DNA from: CAZEJS01 sp964512645
Lineage (GTDB): Bacteria > Actinomycetota > Geothermincolia > Fen-727 > Anoxymicrobiaceae
Length of the DNA stretch: 64,000 nt
NCBI GenBank assembly: GCA_964512645.1
Contig: CAZEJS010000011.1
Location: 1 to 64,000, forward strand
Reading direction: 5' to 3'
This document shows positions 49,911 through 57,268 of the stretch, in pieces. The stretch's first letter is position 1, and each line of letters starts with the position of its first letter. The notes beneath the pieces are model-generated. The model was not told the origin of the DNA, did not search any database, and saw only the letters and a list, made by a program, of their open reading frames with translations. A program made the position numbers and the translations under genes.

Positions 49911-50312
49911 TTGTCCGAAGCGAAAACTGGGTTCCGTTTCGAGCCGATCGGGTTCGTGGAGAACGAGTTCAAGGAAAGCAGGTACGACCCGGAGGAGTTC
50001 GCTGGCACCGTCTCGAGGATAAACGTCCTGGATCGTTACGCCGGGGGACTGTACCGGATCGAGGGGTTCGGGCGCCTTTACGTGCTCTTCCTATTCGACA
50101 GGTCAGAGGGCTACGACCTCGTCCTGCACCCCCGCGGAGACCCGGAGAGGCCCGTACGAGGCGTTTTCGCCACCCATTCTCCGCGGAGACCGAATCCGAT
50201 CGGCCTGACGGTCGTCGAGCTGGTCGGCGTCGAAGGGAACGTCGTGATCGTGCGCGGTCTGGACGCGGTGGACGGCACGCCCGTGCTGGACATCAAACCG
50301 GCGGACCGCTGA
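49911..50312 (+). CDS. trmO: tRNA (N6-threonylcarbamoyladenosine37-N6)-methyltransferase TrmO
   Basis: 133-residue TsaA/YaeB-type protein. It methylates t6A at position 37 of a subset of tRNAs. The family motif SPRRPNPIGLTVVEL (about residues 90-104) is present, as is the FRFEPIGFVEN opening. It starts at TTG 49911 with GGAG upstream. It uses the product of the TsaC pathway (tsaC at 4447). The next gene follows after 16 bases. Confidence 0.93.
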   Translation: MSEAKTGFRFEPIGFVENEFKESRYDPEEFAGTVSRINVLDRYAGGLYRIEGFGRLYVLFLFDRSEGYDLVLHPRGDPERPVRGVFATHSPRRPNPIGLTVVELVGVEGNVVIVRGLDAVDGTPVLDIKPADR

Positions 50313-50328
50313 GACTTCAGGAGGGATG

Positions 50329-51567
50329 ATGGATAACGACGGCAAGAGGAGTTCCAGGGCTTTCGCGGCGATGTTCGCGGCCTCGGCCGCGGTCGCGGGT
50401 GCCTATGTCTACGCGGGACTGAAAACGCCCGAGCCCGGGGCGGACCAGGACGTAGCCGGAGACCTGACGGTAGAGAAGCGCTCTTTCACCACGGAAGACG
50501 GCGTTACGCTGCGGCTGAAGCGGTACGCCAACCCCGACGGCGACCCGGTGGTCTTTTTCCACGGTTTCAACGGAAACGGGTTCGAATTCGATCTGCCCCG
50601 CGAGGGTTTCAACATGGCGGTGTTCATGGCCCGCAGGGGATACGACGTCTGGATCAGCCACTTCAGGGGGTGCGGCCCCGGCGAGTATGCCTGCGACGAC
50701 GGCGGCTGGACCCACAGCATCGACACGCTGGCCATATACGATGCGCCCGCCATTATCGACGGCGTGATCGAGGCCACGGGAAGGCGGCCGTTCTGGATCG
50801 GCCACAGCATGGGGGGCATGGTCCTGTACATGTACCTCCAGGGCGTAAGGTACGAGGGGGACCCCGCCGACTGCATCGTGGTCTCCGACCCGTCCCTGGT
50901 AGAGGAGCGCAACGGCAAGCTTCTCGGGGGCGTGCCGATCGCCAGCCCCCCGGCTTTCTGGTGGCCCCGCGACCACCTCTACAGGATCGCCAACGGTTCC
51001 GCCCTCGGCCGCGGCGTTATTGGCGCGATGGTGCTGTCCAACCGGGCGAGGACACGCTTCGCGCCCAAGCTCCGGATCGGCAGCAACGCGCGCGGGGTCG
51101 TCTTCAACCGGCCGAAAGGCATCAGGTTCCTTTCCCGCAGCCCGCTGGGCATCCTGGTCTACAACCGCAGGAACACCGATTCGCAGACCTCGACCTCCCT
51201 GGTAAAGTGGGGGGCGGACGACGTCTCCACCCGGATGTCGGTCCAACTGATGGAAGGGGTGAAGAACGTCAACTACAGGCAGTACGCTCCCTTCGTCTTC
51301 GGGGCGGAGCCTTACGACTACACCGAGAACATGGACCTGGTCACCGCCCCGATGCTTTTCGTCACCGGGGAGAAGGATTTCGCCAACTGGGAGGCGATCA
51401 AGCGCTACGGTTTCGACAGGGTGTCCAGCGAGCGCAAGGACTTCGTGATGCTCCCCGGGTACGGCCACACCGACCTGGTGATGGGGAAGAACGTCTCCGA
51501 AGAGGTGTACCCGCTGATAGCCGACTGGATGGACTCCATCCGGTCGGGGCCGGAAGGCACGGGCTAG
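50329..51567 (+). CDS. Alpha/beta-hydrolase (esterase/lipase-like), membrane-associated
   Basis: 412 residues from ATG 50329 (AGGAGG five bases upstream; ATG 50326 is three bases earlier). An N-terminal hydrophobic segment (about 12-30) could anchor it. The fold shows VVFFHGFNGNG (oxyanion), nucleophile elbow IGHSMGGM (Ser) and LPGYGHTDLVMGK (His). FFHGFNGNG and the C-terminal half resemble lipases and acyl hydrolases. Its stop shares CTAG with the convergent CCA gene. Confidence 0.87.
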   Translation: MDNDGKRSSRAFAAMFAASAAVAGAYVYAGLKTPEPGADQDVAGDLTVEKRSFTTEDGVTLRLKRYANPDGDPVVFFHGFNGNGFEFDLPREGFNMAVFMARRGYDVWISHFRGCGPGEYACDDGGWTHSIDTLAIYDAPAIIDGVIEATGRRPFWIGHSMGGMVLYMYLQGVRYEGDPADCIVVSDPSLVEERNGKLLGGVPIASPPAFWWPRDHLYRIANGSALGRGVIGAMVLSNRARTRFAPKLRIGSNARGVVFNRPKGIRFLSRSPLGILVYNRRNTDSQTSTSLVKWGADDVSTRMSVQLMEGVKNVNYRQYAPFVFGAEPYDYTENMDLVTAPMLFVTGEKDFANWEAIKRYGFDRVSSERKDFVMLPGYGHTDLVMGKNVSEEVYPLIADWMDSIRSGPEGTG

Positions 51568-52982
51568 CCGCCCGGCCGTTCCCGCTCCAGGTACTCGCGG
51601 GCCGCCGCCGCCGCGGCCTCCCTGTCACCTGGCCGCAGGAGGCCGTCCACCACCAGTTGCTCGAGGTGGTGCTTGACCGGCCCGAGCCACCGCCCGGGTC
51701 CCCGGCCGAACAGTTCCATCAGCTCGTCGCCGTTCAGGGGGGAAGTGGCGCGGTGTATCTCTTCGTGGGTCGCGCCCAACCGCCTTATCCGCGCCTCGAG
51801 CGCGTCGATGGCCTCGAGGAACCGTGGCGCTCTCTCCAGGCTGCCGGCCCTGACGTCCGCCCGCGCCAGCTCGAACACGGCGCTCAACGGGACGACCGTC
51901 TCGCCGTTCTTCAGGAGGGCGCAGTCCCGCACCAGGCGCCGGACCGCCGCGTCGCTCCACGACGGTTCGTAGCGGATCGGGCGCATGTGCCTGCGGACCA
52001 GGAAGGCGGTCGCCTCGATCTTCTCGCCGGGGTACTTCAACCGCTTCATGGCGCGGCGGGTGAGCTCCGCGCCGGCCCTGTCGTGCCCGGGGAACATCAG
52101 CCTGGGCTCGATGACCCGCGTGGGCGGCTTGCCCACATCGTGGAACAGGGCGGCGCGCCGCAGGAGAGGGTCGGGCTCCAGGCAGGCCATGGTCAGCAGG
52201 GTGTGCTCGAGGACGTCCGCGCGGTGGTAGGCCTCCGGCTGGGCGACACCCTTCATCGCGTACAGCTCCGGGGAAACCTCCGCCAGCAGCCCCGTCCCGG
52301 CGAGCAGCCCCACGCCGAGGTCGGGGTTCGCCGACACCAGGATCTTCTCCAGCTCGTCGCGCTTCCTTTCCCAGGAAATGTTGCCCATCTCCGGGGCCAT
52401 CGAGCGGAGCACCTCGTACAGCCCGGGGTCGATCCGGAAGCCGAACTGCGCCGCGAAGCGCACGGCCCTCATCATCCTCAAGGGGTCTTCCTTCATGCGC
52501 GGGGCGGGGCTCCCTGGGCTCTTCAGGACCCCGGCCTCGAGGTCACGGGCCCCCCCGAACAGGTCGATGAGTTCGCCGCCCGGCGGAAAGGCGCCGATCG
52601 CCATGGCGTTGATGGTGAAGTCCCGCCGGGACAGGTCCTCGTGGAGGTCCTCCACCCTGGTGACCTCGGGGTGCCTGGAACCCGGCGCGTAGGTGTCGGT
52701 CCTCAACGTGGTGATTTCGAAAGAGTAACCGTCCGCCGCAGTCCCGACCGTGCCGAACTTCTCCCCGATGGTGTACACCGGCCCGAACCCCTCCAGGGCC
52801 TGCTTGACCTGCCCGGGCGGCAGGTCCGTGGCGAGGTCGATGTCGGCGGATTCCTCCCCGCGCAGCAGGTCGCGCACCCAGCCGCCGACGATGTAGAGCC
52901 GCCCGCCTCGCGCCCCGATGCGCTCGGCGAGGGCTTTCACCGGGCCGGGTATTTCGAAAGGACCGCCTGGTAGTGCCGCCAT
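51564..52982 (-). CDS. cca: CCA tRNA nucleotidyltransferase (poly(A)-polymerase family) with HD domain
   Basis: 472 residues. N-terminal nucleotidyltransferase motif VGGWVRDLLRGEESADIDLAT; RRDFTINAMA; ERKRDELEKIL; then an HD domain (ALFHDVGKP). It adds or repairs the tRNA 3' CCA; the nearby tRNA-Gly lacks an encoded CCA. The promoter TATCAT (52990-52995) lies seven bases before the ATG, so a leaderless message is likely. It converges on the hydrolase, with overlapping stops. Confidence 0.93.
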   Translation of the reverse strand: MAALPGGPFEIPGPVKALAERIGARGGRLYIVGGWVRDLLRGEESADIDLATDLPPGQVKQALEGFGPVYTIGEKFGTVGTAADGYSFEITTLRTDTYAPGSRHPEVTRVEDLHEDLSRRDFTINAMAIGAFPPGGELIDLFGGARDLEAGVLKSPGSPAPRMKEDPLRMMRAVRFAAQFGFRIDPGLYEVLRSMAPEMGNISWERKRDELEKILVSANPDLGVGLLAGTGLLAEVSPELYAMKGVAQPEAYHRADVLEHTLLTMACLEPDPLLRRAALFHDVGKPPTRVIEPRLMFPGHDRAGAELTRRAMKRLKYPGEKIEATAFLVRRHMRPIRYEPSWSDAAVRRLVRDCALLKNGETVVPLSAVFELARADVRAGSLERAPRFLEAIDALEARIRRLGATHEEIHRATSPLNGDELMELFGRGPGRWLGPVKHHLEQLVVDGLLRPGDREAAAAAAREYLERERPGG

Positions 52983-52989
52983 GCCGACA

Positions 52990-52995
52990 ATGATA
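52990..52995 (-). promoter_or_regulatory. Candidate -10 giving a leaderless cca mRNA
   Basis: Minus-strand TATCAT ends seven bases before ATG 52982; no Shine-Dalgarno present. Confidence 0.4.
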
Positions 52996-53104
52996 GCTCA
53001 ACCGCCGGGGAGTGGTGTTCGTCTTCCGCTTGGGCAGCCTGCTGCTCCGCGTTTCCCGGCTTCCCCCGCACGGGCGGTCGGCGCCCCGCGTTCCCCGTTC
53101 GGGC

Positions 53105-55675
53105 TCACTCGAACTGGTAACGGTCGATGATGTCGTCCTGGATGGAGCGTCCGAGGTCGGCGAAATAGGCGCTGTAGCCGGCGACCTTGACGACCAGGTC
53201 GCGGTACGCCTCGGGGTCGTCCTGGGCGGCCCGGAGGGTGGCGTCGGAAACCACGTTCGGCTGGACGTGCATTCCTCCCAGCTCGAAGTAGGTGGAGAGC
53301 AGCGCGGCCATCCGCTCCACCCCCTCGCCGTTCTTTATATAAGAGGGGTGGATCTTCACGTTCAACGACACGCCCCCCGACAGCCTGTCGTGGCCAATCG
53401 CCGCCGCCGACTTCATGAAGGCGGTCAGGCCTTCGCCGGCGCCTATCCTGTTGGAGGGGGATATGCCGTTGGAGATGGGCTCCCCGCGCCTCCTGCCGTC
53501 CGGTGTCGCGCCGATGTAGAAGCCGTCAAGCACGTGGTTGCCGTAGGAGTACATCCCGGCGCGGAACCTGCCGCCCCTGGCGTTGGCGTACTTCCCCGCC
53601 TCCTCGCTGAACAGGCGGACCACCTCGCGGGCCATGGCGTCGGCGCTATCGTCGTCCCTGCCGTACTTCGGGGCCAGGTTCACCAGCCTCAGCCTCAGGT
53701 CTTCCGCCCCCTTGAAGTCGGTCAGGCACGCGTCGGTGATCTCGGAGAGGGTGAGCTCCCTGCGCTCGAAGACGAACTCCCGTATGGCCAGAAGGGAGTC
53801 CACGCAGGTGGCGAGCCCGCGTCCGATGATGGAGGTGAAGTCGTAGGTAGCGCCTCCCCGGGTCACGTCGGTGGCGCTCTCCACGCAGCCGTCTATCATC
53901 GACGAGACGTAAGGGGAAGGGAGGAACTCCATGTAGGCCCGGTCCTTGCCCTCCACCGCGGTTACCAGCAGGGCGATATTGTGGGCGAGCTGACGGGCGA
54001 AAGCGGACATGAACTCATCGAAGGTGGCGAAGGAGTCCGGTTCCCCGGTCCGGACGCTCTTCTTCTGCCCGAAGATGGGCACGGGTATCTCACCGTTGGT
54101 CATCGCCATGTGGACCACCAGAGGAAGGACGATCTCGTGACCGCCGGGGCAGGGGAAACAGTTGCCCCCGGCGCTCGTCTCGATGCATCCGACGACGTTG
54201 TAATTCCTCGCGTCTTGCAGGGTCATCCCGTCACCGACGAGCGCCGGCACGATGACGTCGTCGTTGAAGAACGCGTGCCCGCTGGCGGTACGGAACACTT
54301 CAACGCCCCGGCGCAGGTACTCCTCGGGCGAGCCCCCATGTACTCGGAGGGAGAGCTGGTTGATCGCGCCGCGCATTCTCTCGTAGGCGTCAATCATCAG
54401 GTACGTGAGCTCGTTAGTGGCGTCTTCGCCGTCCTCGTCCGTCCCCCCGATGATGACGCAGTGCTGGCTGACGCCCAGGGTGCCGTTGGCCTCCGCGGCG
54501 ATCTCCGGGATGAGCGAGACGTTGGCGGTCAGCTTGAGGTTCAGCTCCTCGAGAAGCTCGAGGGCCTCGGCGGCCGACAGGCGGCCTTCGTCTACGTCTT
54601 TGCGGAAGAGGGGGTACAGGTACTGGTCCGCGCGCCCTATCCCCAGCACGTCGTGCATCCCGTACTGGATTTCACCGATCATCAGCGCGAACCATACCGC
54701 CTGAACCGCCTCGCGGAACGTGCGGGCGCCCCTCGCCGGGGCATGTTCGAGGTTGGCGGCTATCCCCTCCAGGCGCTCTTTTTCCGCCGGGTCGCCGGTG
54801 CCGGAGGCCTCTCCCGCCGCCAGCGCCCGGAGGCGCTCGGCGTAAGTGCACGCCGCGTCCATGCTTATCATGACCGCCTCGAGGAACGCCCTCTTCCCCG
54901 GGTCGTCCTCGCCGTCCGGCTCCTCGAGCCTCCGGCGGGCCCTGTCCTTGATCCCCAGGAACCCCTCGCTCACCACCTTTTCGACGGGCAGGTGCAGGTG
55001 GCCCTGGACGTCGTAGCAGTAGACGGCCATGCTGGGGTTGTTCTTGGAGAGCTCGTCCCGCGTCCTCCATGCCGTCAAGGCCCGGCGCGGGTGCTGCGGC
55101 TGCCCTTTTTTGATGCCCGCCATGACCCGCAGGTTCTCGCGCCCGGCGTGACGGGCGAAGCGCAGCATCGAGAATACCTGCCGCAGGGTCCGGAAGGGAT
55201 TGCCGCGCACGGGCTCGATGATGCCCGACTCCAGCCAGTTGGCCGCCTTGCGGTCCCTAAGGGAGCGCCCTTCCCAGTAGGGCAGGATCACCTCCAGGAA
55301 ATCCTTCCGGTCCTCGGGCGTTATCTTGAACGGGCGCCCCTTCTCGGCGAGCACCTCCATCTCGATCTGGAGCGACCTCAGCGAGTCGCCGCGCTCCGGA
55401 GCGATCACCGGCGAGAGGTAGGCGTCCGTCTTGTTCCCGACTATCCACTCGTCGGCGTAGATGTGGACCGGCTGGTTCTCGCAGGTGGCCTTGAGAGCAA
55501 GCGCGTTGCGGATGGAAGGGTCACGGCCCTCGGTCTCCCTGTAGACGCGGGTGTAATGGCGCGCGCGCTCGAGGCAGATCCTGTATTCAGCGCGGAGAAG
55601 CCGGTCCTTGAGCCGCCTGATGCGCGGGCTGTCCTCAGCCAGAAGCCCGGAGGTGTCGAGGGTTCTCACAGCCAT
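53105..55675 (-). CDS. Glycyl radical enzyme (pyruvate formate-lyase family, eliminase-like)
   Basis: 856 residues. Catalytic Cys497 and Glu499 in VVGCIET match the Cys-x-Glu of dehydratase/lyase-type enzymes rather than the CC pair of pyruvate formate-lyase. The glycyl radical Gly is probably 833 in KVAGYSAYF near the end. Substrate is not predictable. The required SAM-radical activase is not in the flanks. Promoter TATAAT at 55707-55712 and AAGGAGG support ATG 55675. Strictly anaerobic function. Confidence 0.93.
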   Translation of the reverse strand: MAVRTLDTSGLLAEDSPRIRRLKDRLLRAEYRICLERARHYTRVYRETEGRDPSIRNALALKATCENQPVHIYADEWIVGNKTDAYLSPVIAPERGDSLRSLQIEMEVLAEKGRPFKITPEDRKDFLEVILPYWEGRSLRDRKAANWLESGIIEPVRGNPFRTLRQVFSMLRFARHAGRENLRVMAGIKKGQPQHPRRALTAWRTRDELSKNNPSMAVYCYDVQGHLHLPVEKVVSEGFLGIKDRARRRLEEPDGEDDPGKRAFLEAVMISMDAACTYAERLRALAAGEASGTGDPAEKERLEGIAANLEHAPARGARTFREAVQAVWFALMIGEIQYGMHDVLGIGRADQYLYPLFRKDVDEGRLSAAEALELLEELNLKLTANVSLIPEIAAEANGTLGVSQHCVIIGGTDEDGEDATNELTYLMIDAYERMRGAINQLSLRVHGGSPEEYLRRGVEVFRTASGHAFFNDDVIVPALVGDGMTLQDARNYNVVGCIETSAGGNCFPCPGGHEIVLPLVVHMAMTNGEIPVPIFGQKKSVRTGEPDSFATFDEFMSAFARQLAHNIALLVTAVEGKDRAYMEFLPSPYVSSMIDGCVESATDVTRGGATYDFTSIIGRGLATCVDSLLAIREFVFERRELTLSEITDACLTDFKGAEDLRLRLVNLAPKYGRDDDSADAMAREVVRLFSEEAGKYANARGGRFRAGMYSYGNHVLDGFYIGATPDGRRRGEPISNGISPSNRIGAGEGLTAFMKSAAAIGHDRLSGGVSLNVKIHPSYIKNGEGVERMAALLSTYFELGGMHVQPNVVSDATLRAAQDDPEAYRDLVVKVAGYSAYFADLGRSIQDDIIDRYQFE

Positions 55676-55706
55676 GTTGCCTCCTTGCGGGCAGGGCTCG
55701 AATACA

Positions 55707-55712
55707 ATTATA
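55707..55712 (-). promoter_or_regulatory. Promoter -10 of the glycyl radical enzyme gene
   Basis: Minus-strand TATAAT; start codon 31 bases downstream. Confidence 0.55.
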
Positions 55713-55759
55713 GACCTGCCGCGTCCGGCGAAGAAGGGCGGGGGCCGTTCCCGCGCGGG

Positions 55760-56416
55760 CTACTTGTACGGCAGGACCCACACCTCGGTGCCGGAGGGGA
55801 GAGAGCCGGCGGTCATCTCCACCGGGCGCTCGGTGACCTCGAGGACCTTCCCGGCGTAGGCGTCCTTGAAATCGTCCACCGGTCTCACCGGGATGGTGCA
55901 GTCGGGGGTGCCGAAGTGCATCGGGAGCGCCACCCGGGGCTTGAGTTGCTCGACCAGGGCGGCCGCCTCGGCGGCGTCTATGGTGAAGACCCCGCCTACG
56001 GGGACCATCAGCACGTCCAGCCCGCGTAGTGCCTCCAGCGTTTCCCCGCGGGGCGCGTGCCCCAGGTCGCCCAGGTGACCGAGCTTCAGGCCGCCCTGCT
56101 TCCACACGTACGCGATGTTGGGGCCCCGTTCTTCTCCGCCCGCCGTGTCGTGCCAGGTGTCGTATCCCCGCACCTCGATGGCGCCGACGGTCCGCGCGCC
56201 GCCGCCGTCCACCACCACGGGGCTCCCCACGACTCCCTCGAGGTATGAGTGGTCGAAGTGGGAGTGGGTCACCAGCACAACGTCGGCGCGGACCGGGCTG
56301 TATACGTACCCGGTCTCCGGCGGGGCAGGATCTACGACCACCGCGGTCCCACCGCCCTCGACCAGGAACATCGCCTGCCCGAACCAGGAGACCCGGATCG
56401 ACTTGTCATCAGACAT
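55760..56416 (-). CDS. MBL-fold metal-dependent hydrolase (UPF0173-like)
   Basis: 218 residues from ATG 56416 (GGGAGGTG upstream). Metallo-beta-lactamase-type HSHFDHS (HxHxDH) metal site, WHDT, GDLGH and the MHFGTPDC end fit UPF0173/YtkL-type hydrolases. Substrate unknown. It is divergent from the SDR gene and 84 bases upstream of the glycyl radical enzyme gene in transcription order on the same strand opposite direction is not shared; relation is unclear. Confidence 0.9.
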   Translation of the reverse strand: MSDDKSIRVSWFGQAMFLVEGGGTAVVVDPAPPETGYVYSPVRADVVLVTHSHFDHSYLEGVVGSPVVVDGGGARTVGAIEVRGYDTWHDTAGGEERGPNIAYVWKQGGLKLGHLGDLGHAPRGETLEALRGLDVLMVPVGGVFTIDAAEAAALVEQLKPRVALPMHFGTPDCTIPVRPVDDFKDAYAGKVLEVTERPVEMTAGSLPSGTEVWVLPYK

Positions 56417-56527
56417 CGGCGCACACCTCCCGCGTTCGCTGACGGCAACAATGATAGCATCGCAGGTGAACGGCCGGGGCGCACAGGCGCCGCGGCGGGA
56501 CGCACGGAGGGACGCACGGAGGGAGAG

Positions 56528-57268
56528 ATGCTGAAAGGCAGAAACGTCGTGGTCACGGGTTCTTCCCGGGGAATAGGCCGGGCGATAGCCCTCGACCTGG
56601 CCTCGAAGGGCGCCAACGTCGTGGTGAACTGCCTGACGAGGACTGACCTTGCTTCGGATGTGGTCGGCGAGGTGGAGGCGATGGGTGTCCGCGGGGTGCT
56701 GGTGCGGTCGGACGTGTCCACCGAGGCGGGAGCGAGAGAGCTGGTAGGAACGTGCGTCGGGGAGCTCGGGGGGATCGACGCTCTCGTGAACAACGCGGGT
56801 GTCATCCACCACCAGGACATCGAGGCGGTTGACGCGGAGACCCTCTCCAGGACAATCGAGGTGGACCTCCTCGGCTGCTTCTACACCTGCAAGTATGCCG
56901 TGACGGGCATGGTCGAACGCGGCGGCGGGTCGATAGTCAACGTGTCCTCGATAATCGGGATGATCGGCATGAGGGGAGCGACGGCCTACGCGGCGGCGAA
57001 GGGCGGCCTGAACGGGTTCACCGTCTGCCTGGCGCGGGAGGTGGCCCGGCACGGGATACGGGTGAACGCCGTGGCTCCCGGCTACGTCGTTACCGAGATG
57101 ATCGCCGACTGGCCGGAGGAGCATTTCCGGAAGGTATTGCCGCGGATACCGATGAGGCGCTTCGCCGAGCCGGGCGAGGTCGCCGAGCTGGTGACGTTCC
57201 TGGTGGGCGGAGGCACCTACATAACCGGCCAGACCATCGTGGTGGACGGCGGCATCATGATCGATTAG
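56528..57268 (+). CDS. FabG-like short-chain dehydrogenase/reductase
   Basis: 246 residues. TGSSRGIGRAIALDLASKG, NNAG, Ser in NVSSIIG, and YAAAK are the classical SDR set; YITGQTIVVDGG closes it. It probably reduces a 3-oxoacyl group or a similar carbonyl. The start ATG 56528 follows a duplicated GGGACGCACGGA segment (56499-56522). Its 3' end overlaps the Clp ATPase gene by 14 bases. Confidence 0.93.
   Translation: MLKGRNVVVTGSSRGIGRAIALDLASKGANVVVNCLTRTDLASDVVGEVEAMGVRGVLVRSDVSTEAGARELVGTCVGELGGIDALVNNAGVIHHQDIEAVDAETLSRTIEVDLLGCFYTCKYAVTGMVERGGGSIVNVSSIIGMIGMRGATAYAAAKGGLNGFTVCLAREVARHGIRVNAVAPGYVVTEMIADWPEEHFRKVLPRIPMRRFAEPGEVAELVTFLVGGGTYITGQTIVVDGGIMID

Noticed and set aside
53012..56029. 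Plus-strand open frame of about 1000 codons
   Set aside because: Antisense of the glycyl radical enzyme and MBL genes; no domain or start signal.
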